Assembly (NCBI RefSeq): GCF_024494575.1
Contig: NZ_JANHDO010000005.1
Location: 147,500 to 211,499 of the forward strand
Source of the DNA: Halorubrum salinum
GTDB lineage: Archaea > Halobacteriota > Halobacteria > Halobacteriales > Haloferacaceae
Reading direction: 5' to 3'
DNA: 64,000 nt
Positions within the stretch are counted from its first letter, which is position 1; every line of letters begins with the position of its first letter. The position numbers and the translations under genes are program-made. Below the pieces are notes generated by a model. That model worked only from the letters and a program-made list of their open reading frames with translations, was not told the DNA's origin and did no database searches. Positions 18,227 to 26,459 of this stretch are shown piece after piece.

Positions 18227-18255
18227 GAGCCGGAGGAGGGATTTGAACCCTCGAC
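18227..18255. repeat. Right attachment repeat within tRNA-Thr (attR-like)
   Basis: This is the 3' end of tRNA-Thr(CGU) read on the opposite strand, covering the acceptor 3' strand and T arm. It matches the left repeat at 6820-6850 with only two single-base insertions there. Confidence 0.85.
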
Positions 18256-18300
18256 CTATTCCTTACGAAGGAATCGCTCTGCCAGCTGAGCTACCCCGGC
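18228..18300 (-). tRNA. tRNA-Thr(CGU), integration target
   Basis: A 73-nt tRNA. The acceptor GCCGGGG pairs with CTCCGGC with one G-U pair, followed by a U discriminator. The anticodon stem is ATTCC/GGAAT with loop TTCGTAA; the anticodon CGT is at 18265-18267 on the reverse strand. The T arm GAGGG-TTCAAAT-CCCTC is perfect. No CCA or intron is encoded. The element abuts its 3' end, but the gene is intact. Confidence 0.94.
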
Positions 18301-18867
18301 GCGCATGTGACCATTTCCGAACACGAAAATAAGGGTTCCGAAACGGTGGCGGCGACGAAGTCCAGTCGGTACCGATCGGATCGGTTGTTCCGGTCGGTAG
18401 ACACTCGCACGACATCCATGTGTTTTGAAATACACTATATATTACTACATACGAGTAGGTATCTAGCAAATAGTTCGTATGATATAAGGAAAAAGCATAA
18501 ATATGTGGTTGGGGTTTAATCAGAGTGTGATGACACCGAACGCGTGCCGCGATGGCGGGGATCGACTCCCTCGTCGGTGTGTGCCCGGTCGGAGCCCGTA
18601 CCGGGCGTCGACGACCGCGTCGATCGCATCCCCCACGGCGATCTGACGCGCCACTCTCCCCAGCGAGTGATCCACCACGGCACCTGCGTGGCCAACGCTA
18701 CCGGCGTGTCAAGCGCACAATCGCCTCTGACCTCGACGGTCACGGGGCCGTGGACTCTTGTCATGTGACGGGCCCGACGCCGTTCCGACCCGCGATACTC
18801 TCGGGCGGGCGGCGAATCTGCCTTTGCCACCGCCTCTAGACGCCGGTACCAGTTCCACTGGACCGCA
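18301..18867. other. Intergenic stretch with an AT-rich block
   Basis: About 570 bp between tRNA-Thr and trm5. Bases 18425-18525 are strikingly AT-rich for this genome; the rest is GC-rich. An open minus-strand frame (18516-18830) has arginine-rich, unstructured composition and I do not accept it as a gene. No ncRNA signature was recognised. Confidence 0.45.
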
Positions 18868-19863
18868 CTACGGTTCCGTCCGCGTCAGTCTGACGTCCAA
18901 ACAGACGTTGTGTTCGTGTGGCGCGTACGACCGGACGACCCGTTCGGTCTCTACGTCGACCGCGTACTCGTCTCCGACGGCGGCGCGTATCGCGTCCGCT
19001 CCCGGGCCAAACGGATCGTCCTCGTGTTGGATGTCGTAGTAGTGGATCACGCAGTCGTCGCCGGCCAGCGCGGTCGCCGCGTCGAGGAACTCGTCGGCGG
19101 AGTGCGGGAGGTTCATCACGAGCCGGTCCGCCGTGTCGGCGTACTCCGTCGCCGCCTCGCGGACGTCACCGGCGACCGCGGTCACCCGATCGGCGACGCC
19201 GTTTCGCTCGGCGTTTTCCCGGAGGTATTGGATCGCCGTCTCGTTCAGATCGCAGGCGACGACGTCGGCACCGTGGCTCGCCATCGGAACCGCGTAGGGA
19301 CCGACCCCGGCGAACATGTCGACGACCGTTTCGTCCGCGCCGACCTGCGTCACCACGCGATGACGCTCGGTCGCGAGCCGCGGCGAGAAGTACACCTCGG
19401 CGACATCGAGCGCGAACTCGTGGCCGTACTCGCGGTGGACCGTCTCGGTGCCGTTCCCGGCGAGCACGTCCCACCGCCGAACGCGAAGTTCGCCTTCGAT
19501 GGGTGACGCGCGATTGAGCACCGTCTCGCAGGGCAGATCGGAAGCCATCACCGCGTCGGCGATCGCGGCGGCGCGGTCGGGATCGTCCTCGTCGACGATG
19601 ACGATATCTCCCAGTCGCTCTACCGAGGGCTCGAATCCGAGGATCTCGGCCGGCGTCTTCGGTCTGTCGCGCTCGGGGGCGTCGCGCCTCTCGATCCGGC
19701 CTCCGAGGCCGCTCGGAACGCGTTCCGCGTCGGTGACCGGTATGTAGATCGTGTCTCCGTCGACGGTGATCTCGTGGTCCCCGTCGATCACGTCGGCGTC
19801 GGCGAGCAGCTCGCGGACGTGCTCGCCGCGCTCGCGCGCGACCGCGACACATGGAACGCTCAT
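18868..19863 (-). CDS. trm5: tRNA (guanine-37-N1)-methyltransferase, Trm5-like
   Basis: A 331-residue S-adenosylmethionine-dependent enzyme of the Trm5/Tyw2 family, expected to methylate G37 next to the anticodon and so prevent frameshifting. The small N-terminal D1 domain (about 1-60) is followed by the FSPRLATER block (159-167), the cofactor motif DMFAGVGPYA (182-191), an acidic residue after strand 2 (ACDLNETA) and the NLPHSADEF catalytic block. The start MSVPCVAV at 19863 fits the family; the frame upstream is non-coding in composition. A Taw2-type aminocarboxypropyl transferase has the same fold and is the main alternative. Confidence 0.85.
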   Translation of the reverse strand: MSVPCVAVARERGEHVRELLADADVIDGDHEITVDGDTIYIPVTDAERVPSGLGGRIERRDAPERDRPKTPAEILGFEPSVERLGDIVIVDEDDPDRAAAIADAVMASDLPCETVLNRASPIEGELRVRRWDVLAGNGTETVHREYGHEFALDVAEVYFSPRLATERHRVVTQVGADETVVDMFAGVGPYAVPMASHGADVVACDLNETAIQYLRENAERNGVADRVTAVAGDVREAATEYADTADRLVMNLPHSADEFLDAATALAGDDCVIHYYDIQHEDDPFGPGADAIRAAVGDEYAVDVETERVVRSYAPHEHNVCLDVRLTRTEP

Positions 19864-20028
19864 TGCTGCAACCAGAGGCGAGGCAACATAAACAGTGACG
19901 CTTCGCTGTCGGGGGCACGCTCGCCACGAGACGTCTCGACGGCAAGGCGTTGTATCCCGCTGAAACCGCTCTCTAGGGGCTCGATCGGTCGATGGCCGAA
20001 CGTAGCGTATCCGGTGTGACCCCCCTAC

Positions 20029-20057
20029 CGACTCTCCCGCTGCTCGACCTTGTTCAG
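20029..20057. repeat. Left copy of a 29-bp direct repeat (duplicated chorismate mutase 3' end)
   Basis: These 29 bp are identical to 20801-20829, which are the last codons of the chorismate mutase gene on the minus strand. Read on the minus strand this copy also has an in-frame CGG-TAG end, so it is a complete copy of the gene's last nine or so codons and stop. Nothing of the rest of that gene precedes it. Confidence 0.85.
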
Positions 20058-20145
20058 GTAGCTGAAATCCATTATATCGAACCCCGAACGAAAGTTGCGC
20101 ATGTCGTGGTGGTCTGTCCCCTCTCAGCTCTTCTCCGAGCGAAAA

Positions 20146-20173
20146 GGATATAGATATGAATATGATATGAATA
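20146..20173 (+). promoter_or_regulatory. AT-rich promoter region of mazEF
   Basis: GGATATAG at 20146-20153 lies 24-31 bp before the ATG at 20177, giving a probable leaderless message. Repeated GATATGAATATGATATGAAT units in 20153-20171 may also be contacted by the antitoxin, as MazE-type proteins usually repress their own operon. Confidence 0.45.
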
Positions 20174-20176
20174 AAC

Positions 20177-20443
20177 ATGAGCCAGAGCGAGGAACGTAAG
20201 GTCGGTGAACGGGGGCAAGTCACCCTCCCGAAAGAACTGAGAGAGAAACTGGGTATCCACGGGGGGGACGAGGTACTGGTTCACGAAGAGGACGGGAAAA
20301 TCACCATCGAAAAACCGCTGTCTCGTGAGGAACTCGCTGAGGGATACCGACGACGCGCAGCAGAATCCGAAGCCCTCGCGGAGGAGATGGACGGTGTATC
20401 TCGCGAGGCCGACGAGTACCTCGGTGATGTTCCCAAGTGGTAA
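20177..20443 (+). CDS. mazE: MazE/AbrB-type antitoxin
   Basis: An 88-residue protein with an N-terminal AbrB/SpoVT swapped-hairpin domain (VGERGQVTLPKELREKLGIHGGDEV, about 9-45) and an acidic C-terminal tail that would wrap around the toxin. It should bind its own promoter and neutralise MazF. It is followed after 3 bp by the toxin gene on the same strand, the usual antitoxin-first order. Its codon use is close to that of the host. The cassette sits between repeats of the chorismate mutase gene end. Confidence 0.92.
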   Translation: MSQSEERKVGERGQVTLPKELREKLGIHGGDEVLVHEEDGKITIEKPLSREELAEGYRRRAAESEALAEEMDGVSREADEYLGDVPKW

Positions 20444-20446
20444 TCG

Positions 20447-20800
20447 ATGGACGTTCGCCGCGGAGACATCGTCATCGTCGAGCTTGACCCGACAGAGGGG
20501 TCAGAGCAACGGGGAACACGACCGTGCCTAGTCGTGCAGAACGACGTTGGGAACGAGAATGCGCCGACGACCATCGTCGTCCCGTTTACGACCTCGCAAG
20601 GAGACGAACTGTACCCGTTCGAGGTACTCGTCTCGGCCGCCGAGTCTCCGCTCCGAGAGGATTCGGTCGCTCTCTGTAGTCAGATTCGCACGGTGTCCAT
20701 CGAGCATCGTATTAATACCAGTCTCGGCTCCGTGCCGGCGTCCCGTATGGAGGAAGTGGACGAGGCACTCGAATACAGCCTCGGTCTGATGGAACTCTAA
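20447..20800 (+). CDS. mazF: MazF/PemK-type endoribonuclease toxin
   Basis: A 117-residue protein of the MazF/PemK family, which cuts mRNA at short sequences when not held by its antitoxin. The N-terminal block RRGDIVIVELDPTEGSEQRGTRP, the VVPFTTS strand and the C-terminal LCSQIRTVS block are family hallmarks; the Arg-Gly-Thr-Arg-Pro loop and the Thr of PFTTS are where catalytic residues fall. The reading frame is complete. Its stop overlaps the stop of the convergent chorismate mutase gene (20797-20800), which shows how precisely the cassette abuts that gene. Confidence 0.93.
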   Translation: MDVRRGDIVIVELDPTEGSEQRGTRPCLVVQNDVGNENAPTTIVVPFTTSQGDELYPFEVLVSAAESPLREDSVALCSQIRTVSIEHRINTSLGSVPASRMEEVDEALEYSLGLMEL

Positions 20801-21090
20801 CGACTCTCCCGCTGCTCGACCTTGTTCAGTTCGATCAAAAGCCGGAAGATCGCCTTCACGAGGTTGGCGTCGACGTCGAAGCGCTCGGCGTTGTCGCCGG
20901 CGCGCTCCATCACGCGCTCTTCTTGGCCCTCGTCGGTCGTCGGGAGATCGCGCTCCGCTTTCACGGCCGCCACGGTGTCGGCGACGTACGTCCGACGGGC
21001 GATCAGCTCGACGATCTCTCGGTCGATGTCCTCTATCTCGCGGCGCAGTTCGTCCAGACTCATCTCTTCGGGATTCGGTGTTTCGCTCAT
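20797..21090 (-). CDS. aroQ: Chorismate mutase (AroQ class)
   Basis: A 97-residue all-helical AroQ-type enzyme that turns chorismate into prephenate in phenylalanine and tyrosine synthesis. LDELRREIEDIDREIVELIARRTYVADTVAAVK is the long first helix with the conserved active-site Arg and Lys; the last helix ends KVEQRESR. It lies 4 bp after the shikimate kinase gene, so both form an aromatic amino acid operon. Prephenate dehydrogenase, the next step to tyrosine, is encoded at 61865-62638. Its last codons form the right repeat of the mazEF cassette, yet the protein keeps its normal length. Confidence 0.93.
   Translation of the reverse strand: MSETPNPEEMSLDELRREIEDIDREIVELIARRTYVADTVAAVKAERDLPTTDEGQEERVMERAGDNAERFDVDANLVKAIFRLLIELNKVEQRESR
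20801..20829. repeat. Right copy of the 29-bp direct repeat (inside chorismate mutase)
   Basis: Identical to 20029-20057; it encodes the C-terminal residues of chorismate mutase on the minus strand. The base just before differs (A here, C in the left copy), so the last Arg codon is CGT here and CGG there, both followed by TAG. Confidence 0.85.
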
Positions 21091-21094
21091 TGGT

Positions 21095-21994
21095 TCACTC
21101 TCGGAGAACGGCCGCGCCGTCGTTTCTCGTTGTCGTTCGTCGCAGCGCTCCGGGTCGGTCGTCCCACGCGTCGGCGACAGCGTCGAGGTCGGCGTCGGGG
21201 TCGTCCGGGTCCGCGACGGCGACGACGCTCGGTCCGGTACCCGACAGCGAGACGCCGGACGCGTGCGGCATCGCCTCGACCGCGGGATCGGCGTCGAACC
21301 CGAGCGCGGCGGAGAAGGCGAGGCCGTTGACGGTCATCGCCTCGGCGTACCGCCCGTCGAGGGCGAGATCGGCGACGAGGTCGGCCATGGGCGCGACGGA
21401 CTCACAGCGCGCCACGTCGGCGTCGGCGGTGTAGGCGCGTTCGGGCGGGGTCCACACGAGCACGTCCCAGTCGACCGGGTCGCGCGACCGGAGCTCGTCG
21501 CTCCCGTTGTCGGTGACGGCGACGCCACCGAGCATCGAGGCGGCCGCGTCGTCGAACGCGCCCGTGACGGTGACGCCGGCCTCTCGGGCCGCGCGGACGC
21601 CGAGTCGACAGGCCTCGAGACGCGTGACGTCGACCGACGAGTCGTCGGCGTCGTCGCCGACCTCGAGGCCGAGCGCGTCACAGGTCGCGAGGACGGTCGC
21701 GTTCGCGGCCGCGCTGGAGCTTTTCAGCCCCGCCGCGAGCGGGACGTCGCTGTCGGTGCGGACGGTTCCCCCCTCGCCGCCGCCCCAGCGATCGACCGCG
21801 AGGGCGACGCAGCGCTCGATCAGGTCGGTGTCGGCGTCGGCGTCCTCGGCGATCCGTCCGTCGACGCCGTCGCTGTCGGGGTCGAGCGCGACCGTCGCGC
21901 GCGTCTCGACGTCAATACCGAAGGCCGCGCCGGTGCCGGTCGCGAGCGCGTTCAACACGGTTCCGGCTCCGAGCGCCGCTGCCCGTCCCTCCAT
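21095..21994 (-). CDS. aroK: Shikimate kinase, archaeal GHMP type
   Basis: A 299-residue kinase that phosphorylates shikimate with ATP, the fifth step towards chorismate. Unlike the bacterial P-loop enzyme it belongs to the GHMP fold: the ATP motif PLAAGLKSSSAAANA lies near residue 95, and the C-terminal GVSLSGTGPSVVAV block is the third GHMP motif. The start MEGRAAALGAG at 21994 was chosen over one 14 codons upstream because it opens with the GHMP first strand. It is directly followed by chorismate mutase, 4 bp away. Confidence 0.92.
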   Translation of the reverse strand: MEGRAAALGAGTVLNALATGTGAAFGIDVETRATVALDPDSDGVDGRIAEDADADTDLIERCVALAVDRWGGGEGGTVRTDSDVPLAAGLKSSSAAANATVLATCDALGLEVGDDADDSSVDVTRLEACRLGVRAAREAGVTVTGAFDDAAASMLGGVAVTDNGSDELRSRDPVDWDVLVWTPPERAYTADADVARCESVAPMADLVADLALDGRYAEAMTVNGLAFSAALGFDADPAVEAMPHASGVSLSGTGPSVVAVADPDDPDADLDAVADAWDDRPGALRRTTTRNDGAAVLRE

Positions 21995-22258
21995 GCACTC
22001 ACGGCTCGCGAGCGCAAATAAAGAGGTAGCGATCACGGCGAGTCTCTCACGGCGTCGGTTCGCGGTGGCGGCGCACGTCCGCTCGCTTATGATCGCAATC
22101 GCGATCTCCTGTTGCCATCTCCGCTTCTATTGTTATCCACTCTTCTATTGCTATCTGCCGTCTCGCACGCACCCGCGAGTTCGGCCATGCCGGCGTGAGC
22201 CCATCGCTCGTCGGCGCGTCCCGCGTCGCTTTTGAGGGGCGCGCTCGGACCGGTTCGT

Positions 22259-22717
22259 ATGTCAGCGCCTTCGCGAAGCGACGTTCCGCCGACGTCGATC
22301 GGGATCGACCTCCGGGAGGAGGGCGTCGTCGTCGAATACCTCGACGGGCGGACCACCCTCTACCGCGGTGTTCCCGATTCCGTGGAGGGGTCGGTGACGG
22401 CCGGCCCGGGCAAGGAGACGCACGTCCTCGTCACCGATCCGACGGAGACCGAGGGTGTGATGACGTACGTCAACGACTACAACACCGACGACGAGATACT
22501 GGAGGACTCTGGCGTCGGCCGCGTCATGGTCGAGGAAGGGGACCGCGAGGAGGTGTTTCCCGGCGTCATCGTCGGCCGCACGGGACAGCGCAACGAGGTG
22601 ATCGCCGACCCCGAGATCGCCGGCGGGCGGGTGTTCGTCTTCGTCGAAGACGGCTGGACGGAGGGGAGCTACGAGATCGTCGAGGGGCCCGAGGACGGAC
22701 TCGACGCACACCGGTGA
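22259..22717 (+). CDS. Haloarchaeal conserved protein (resembles DUF5796)
   Basis: A 152-residue soluble acidic protein. The segments IGIDLREEGVVVEYLDGR, THVLVTDPTETEGVMTYVND and GVGRVMVEEGDREEVFPGVIVGR match what I recall of the haloarchaea-restricted family DUF5796, whose function is not known. It is beta-rich with no cysteine or membrane segment. The ATG at 22259 was preferred over 22232 because it follows a short gap and starts the conserved region. It stands alone, 147 bp before the ferredoxin gene. Confidence 0.8.
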   Translation: MSAPSRSDVPPTSIGIDLREEGVVVEYLDGRTTLYRGVPDSVEGSVTAGPGKETHVLVTDPTETEGVMTYVNDYNTDDEILEDSGVGRVMVEEGDREEVFPGVIVGRTGQRNEVIADPEIAGGRVFVFVEDGWTEGSYEIVEGPEDGLDAHR

Positions 22718-22864
22718 GCCGCCGGAGGGAGACCCGTGCGGTCCGAGAAGAGACCTGCGTGATCCGAGAAGAGACTCGGAGACCACCGGGACGACGAGAA
22801 CCATCGGTCGCCGATCGGCGAGAACGATCGACAGACGAAAGTCGCGTCGGCGCCGACGAAACGT

Positions 22865-23251
22865 ATGAGCGACGCCGACGAGACGGCGGCGGACACGGAC
22901 GAGGCCGAACCGGAGACCGACCGCGACGAGGTCGTTCGGGCGAGCGACATCGGCGGCGAGGGGCCGCCGGTCGAGGAGAAGCCGTACAAGATCGTCTTTG
23001 AAGCCAACAAGTGCTTCGGGGCGGGCAAGTGTGCGGAGGTCGCGGACAACTGGGTGATGGACATCCAGAGCGGCATGGCGAAGCCGCGGTCGTACTACAT
23101 CGGCGAGGACGAACTCGACGAGAACATCCGGGCCGCGGAGGTGTGTCCCGCGAAGAAAGAACAGGGCGTGATTCACGTCGTCGACCGGCGGACGGACGAG
23201 GAGATCGCACCCGATCCGCACGGCGACGGGACGCTCTCGGTCGACTGGTAG
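22865..23251 (+). CDS. Ferredoxin with a single iron-sulfur cluster
   Basis: A 128-residue electron carrier with a long acidic N-terminal tail (about 1-38), then a ferredoxin core: KIVFEANKCFGAGKCAEVADNW and AEVCPAKKEQGVIHV. The visible cysteines are C-x5-C and a distal C-P, fewer than a two-cluster ferredoxin, so one 3Fe-4S or 4Fe-4S cluster is likely. It is cytoplasmic. The partner enzymes are unknown; 2-oxoacid:ferredoxin oxidoreductase and nitrite/sulfite reductase in this window both use ferredoxin, though haloarchaea also have a plant-type 2Fe-2S ferredoxin for such roles. Confidence 0.85.
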   Translation: MSDADETAADTDEAEPETDRDEVVRASDIGGEGPPVEEKPYKIVFEANKCFGAGKCAEVADNWVMDIQSGMAKPRSYYIGEDELDENIRAAEVCPAKKEQGVIHVVDRRTDEEIAPDPHGDGTLSVDW

Positions 23252-23387
23252 GTCACCGACACGTCGTCGCCCACATCTCGGACGCACGTGGATCGCTGTC
23301 TGTGGATCGACATCCGTGGACCGCCCCGCGGATCGCGGCCCGATCATTCGAAAGGGGTTTGACTCCGCCGCTTGAACCCGGATCTGC

Positions 23388-23472
23388 GCGGGGGTGGCTG
23401 AGCCTGGCCAAAAGCGGCGGACTTAAGATCCGCTCCTGTAGAGGTTCGAGGGTTCGAATCCCTTCCCCCGCA
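23388..23472 (+). tRNA. tRNA-Leu(UAA)
   Basis: An 85-nt class II tRNA. The acceptor GCGGGGG pairs with CCCCCGC, with discriminator A at 23472. Anticodon stem GCGGA/TCCGC, loop CTTAAGA, anticodon TAA at 23424-23426. It has the long variable arm of leucine tRNAs. No intron or encoded CCA. Confidence 0.93.
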
Positions 23473-23634
23473 TGCCTGCGGCGCTCACACCTCGTGAGCG
23501 CCGCGGCCGGGCTGGTAGGGACTCGAATCGGGGAGCGGAAAGTGAGAGAGCCGCGACGCGGACCGGGCGTGTTCGCGGTGGGGTATCGGAGTCGAATCCG
23601 GAGGTATTTGTCCGCCGCTCGCGTCCGATGGGCC

Positions 23635-24996
23635 ATGCGAACGCTCGTCTTCGACGGCCGAACCGGTGCCGCCGGCGACATGATCTGCGCCGCGCTGATC
23701 GCGGCCGGCGCTGACCCGGCCGTGCTCGCCCCCGTCTCGAAGCGGCTGCCGGTCCGGTACGAGGTTGGCGAGACGACCCGAAACGGGATACGCGCGACGA
23801 CCGTGGACGTGCTCCTCGACGGGCCGAGAGACGATATCGAGCCGTCGAAGGGACACGACGACCACGACCACGACGACCACGGACACGGCCACGACCACGA
23901 CGACCACGGACACGACCACGACCACGGCCACGACCACGACCACGACCACGCCGAGGGGGCCGGAGTCACTCGGAGTTATTCCGAGGTAGTGGCGCTCGTC
24001 GAGTCGATGGATCTCTCCGGATCTGTCGAATCGACGGCGCTCGACGCGTTCGAGCGACTCGGCCGCGCCGAGGCCTCGGTCCACGGCACGGACCTCCACG
24101 AGACGCACTTCCACGAGGTCGGCGCGGACGACGCGATCGCCGACGTCGTCGGCGCGGCGCTCCTCCTCGACGACCTCGACCCGCACCGCGTCGTCACCAC
24201 CCCGGTCGCCGCCGGGCGCGGCGAGGTGGCGATGACACACGGAGTCTATCCGGTCCCTACCCCGGCGACGGCGGAGATCGCGGCTCAGGCCGACTACGCG
24301 GTTCGCGGCGGCCCCGTCGACGCCGAACTTCTGACTCCCACGGGCGCGGCGATCCTCGGTGCGGTCGCCGAGGGCGTCGATTCGGTGCCGGACCTCGCGC
24401 TCGACGGGGTCGGGTACGGTGCCGGCGACGCGACGTTCCCCGAGCATCCGAACGTGCTCCGCGTCCTCGTCGGCGACGGAAGAGGTCGCGCCGCTGGGGA
24501 CGAGCGAGACCGAGACGCCGGCGGACTCGTCCGCGACGACGTCGCCGTCCTCGAAACGAACCTCGACGACGCCACGCCGGAGGTGCTCGGCGGGCTCCAA
24601 GAGACGCTCTCGCGGGCGGGTGCGCGAGACGTGACGGTCGTCCCGACGACGATGAAGAAATCGCGGCCCGGCCACCTCGTGAAGGTGATCTGTCGCCCGG
24701 CCGACGCCGAGGCGGTCGCGGAGGCGCTCGCCCGCGAGACGGGGACGCTCGGCGTCCGACAGTCGGGAGCGAGCCACCGCTGGATCGCCGATCGCGAGTT
24801 CGAAACGGCGACGATCTCTCTCGACGGCGCGGACCACGAGGTGTCGGTGAAGGTGGCGTCGACGGCCGACGGCGAGGTCTACGACGTCAGCGCCGAGTAC
24901 GACGACGCGGCCGCGGTCGCGGCGGAGACCGGACTCGCTGTGCGGGAGGTGCTCCGCCGCGCGGAAGCGCAGGTCCGCGCGCCGATAGACGGGTGA
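23635..24996 (+). CDS. larC: Nickel-pincer cofactor biosynthesis protein LarC
   Basis: A 453-residue protein of the LarC family, which inserts nickel into the pincer nucleotide cofactor used by lactate racemase-like enzymes. The N-terminus [16 protein letters not shown] is the family hallmark, with [17 protein letters not shown] and [11 protein letters not shown] further on and [14 protein letters not shown] opening the C-terminal domain. A His/Asp-rich run of about 33 residues (around 73-105) probably stores or delivers nickel. Bacterial larC is often split by a programmed frameshift; here it is one frame. larB and larE are not in the window. The ATG at 23635 was chosen because the frame upstream passes through the tRNA-Leu gene. 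Confidence 0.92.
   Translation: MRTLVFDGRTGAAGDMICAALIAAGADPAVLAPVSKRLPVRYEVGETTRNGIRATTVDVLLDGPRDDIEPSKGHDDHDHDDHGHGHDHDDHGHDHDHGHDHDHDHAEGAGVTRSYSEVVALVESMDLSGSVESTALDAFERLGRAEASVHGTDLHETHFHEVGADDAIADVVGAALLLDDLDPHRVVTTPVAAGRGEVAMTHGVYPVPTPATAEIAAQADYAVRGGPVDAELLTPTGAAILGAVAEGVDSVPDLALDGVGYGAGDATFPEHPNVLRVLVGDGRGRAAGDERDRDAGGLVRDDVAVLETNLDDATPEVLGGLQETLSRAGARDVTVVPTTMKKSRPGHLVKVICRPADAEAVAEALARETGTLGVRQSGASHRWIADREFETATISLDGADHEVSVKVASTADGEVYDVSAEYDDAAAVAAETGLAVREVLRRAEAQVRAPIDG
23851..23950 (+). repeat. GACCAC-type codon repeat encoding a His/Asp tract in larC
   Basis: A run of alternating GAC and CAC codons with a few GGC/GGA glycines, about 33 codons long. It is prone to slippage, so its length may differ between strains. 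Confidence 0.85.
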
Positions 24997-25102
24997 CCGC
25001 GACGGAGATTACGGACGAGACGACCCAGCGCGTCGGGTTCTGTCGAGGCGAGACGACAGGCCTATGACGGCCGCCCGACCAGTGGGACGTAACTCAGTCT
25101 CC

Positions 25103-26407
25103 ATGATAGAGCGTATCCACACGTCGGACGTCGAACCGGACGCGGACGAGGTCGCCATCGCCGGCCACGTTCACGAGATCCGCGATTTAGGCGGGCTGGT
25201 TTTCCTCATCGTACGCGACCGTGAGGGGCTCATCCAGATAGTCTTCAAAGAGGAGCGGGAGCCGGACCTGTTCGAGGCGGTCCAAGACGTCGGAGCCGAA
25301 GACGTCGTTCGCGTCGTCGGCGAGCCGCTGGAGAGCGACCAGGCGCCAGGCGGCGTCGAGATCGCGCCGACCGAGTACGAAGTCATCGACGAGGCGGGCT
25401 CGCCGCTGCCGCTCGAGATCTCGAAAGACATCGAGGTCGACCTCTCCACCCGGCTCGATAACCGCGCGCTCGACCTCCGGAAACCGGAGACGCTCGCCGT
25501 GTTCACCCTGCGCTCGAAGCTGATCACGGCGATGGAAGAGTGGTTCGACGACGAGGGGTTCGTCGACATCAAGACGCCGCTCATCTCGAAGGGCGGAGCC
25601 GAGGGAGGCGCGGAGCTGTTCCCGATCCTCTATTACAACCAAGACGCGTTCCTCTCACAGAGCCCGCAGCTGTACAAGCAGATGCTCATGGCCTCCGGCT
25701 ACGAGGCAGTCTACGAGACCGGCACCGCGTTCCGCGCCGAGGACTTCGCGACCTCACGGCACGTCTCCGAGATCGCGATGTTCGACGTCGAACTCGCGTA
25801 CATCGACGACCACGACGACGTGATGGACGTCCAAGAGGAGTCGCTCCGCTACGCGCTTCGCGCGGTCGCAGAGGACGCCGAGCGCGAACTGGACTTACTC
25901 GACGTCGACCTCGAGGTGCCAGAAGACGACTTTCCGCGGGTCACCTTCGAGGAGGCGCTCGACATCCTCGAAACCGAGTACGGCCACTTCCCGGACGACC
26001 CGACCGACCTCGACACGAAGGGTGAGAAGCTGCTCGGCGAGCATTTCGAGGAGCAGGGACACCCCGCCTTCTTCGTCGTCGGGTACCCCGACGAGAAGTT
26101 CTACTACATGCAGGACGTCGACGAAGACGACATCGCGTCTCGGAAGTTCGATCTGATCTACAAGGGACAGGAGTTGTCGTCGGGCGGGCAGCGTGAACAC
26201 GACGTCGATCGGATGGTCGAGGTCATGGAAGAGGAGGGCGTCGAGACCGCCAACTTCGAGTTCTACATCGAGGCGCTGAGCTACGGCACGCCGCCGCACG
26301 GGGGCTACGGGCTCGGTATCGACCGACTGGTTCAGAAGGTCGCCGGGCTCTCGAACATCAAAGAGGCGATCATGTTCCCGCGGGACCCGAACCGTTTAGA
26401 ACCGTAG
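25103..26407 (+). CDS. aspS: Aspartyl-tRNA synthetase (archaeal type)
   Basis: A 434-residue class IIb synthetase that loads aspartate on tRNA-Asp. The N-terminal OB-fold anticodon-binding domain (about 1-105) is followed by the catalytic core with motif 2 ([20 protein letters not shown]) and motif 3 ([17 protein letters not shown]). The compact length without a bacterial insertion domain is the archaeal/eukaryal form. Archaea lacking AsnRS use a non-discriminating version that also charges tRNA-Asn; that cannot be decided here. The ATG at 25103 ([10 protein letters not shown]) was preferred over one 13 codons upstream. Confidence 0.96.
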   Translation: MIERIHTSDVEPDADEVAIAGHVHEIRDLGGLVFLIVRDREGLIQIVFKEEREPDLFEAVQDVGAEDVVRVVGEPLESDQAPGGVEIAPTEYEVIDEAGSPLPLEISKDIEVDLSTRLDNRALDLRKPETLAVFTLRSKLITAMEEWFDDEGFVDIKTPLISKGGAEGGAELFPILYYNQDAFLSQSPQLYKQMLMASGYEAVYETGTAFRAEDFATSRHVSEIAMFDVELAYIDDHDDVMDVQEESLRYALRAVAEDAERELDLLDVDLEVPEDDFPRVTFEEALDILETEYGHFPDDPTDLDTKGEKLLGEHFEEQGHPAFFVVGYPDEKFYYMQDVDEDDIASRKFDLIYKGQELSSGGQREHDVDRMVEVMEEEGVETANFEFYIEALSYGTPPHGGYGLGIDRLVQKVAGLSNIKEAIMFPRDPNRLEP

Positions 26408-26459
26408 AGCGCGCCGTCGCTGCCGGCAGGGAGTCCGCGTATCGGCGTACAACCGCCTT

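Larger units (their letters stand above)
6820..18255. mobile_element. 11.4-kb integrative element inserted in tRNA-Thr(CGU)
   Basis: The interval is bounded by direct repeats: 6820-6850 on the left and 18227-18255 on the right, the latter forming the 3' half of tRNA-Thr(CGU). An intact tyrosine recombinase gene lies just inside the left border. The inside is more AT-rich than the flanks and carries replication-like, restriction-modification and orphan genes, with no housekeeping genes. I infer that integration at the tRNA 3' end regenerated the tRNA at the right end and left the old 3' fragment at the left. The integrase gene is whole, unlike SSV-type integrases that are split on insertion. 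There are no visible capsid, conjugation or spike genes, so it looks like an integrated plasmid or a defective virus. The exact ends are uncertain by a few bases. Confidence 0.88.
20029..20800. mobile_element. mazEF cassette flanked by gene-end repeats
   Basis: A 772-bp unit consisting of one 29-bp repeat, an AT-rich promoter and mazE-mazF, ending exactly where the second repeat begins at 20801. The second repeat is the 3' end of chorismate mutase, which therefore stays intact. The pattern copies that of tRNA-targeted integration: the incoming DNA carries the end of its target gene. There is no recombinase inside, so the mobilising enzyme would act in trans or the event was a homologous or illegitimate recombination. 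Confidence 0.6.

Noticed and set aside
18516..18830. A 104-residue minus-strand frame upstream of tRNA-Thr
   Set aside because: The composition is arginine-rich and unstructured, and it does not fit haloarchaeal coding bias.
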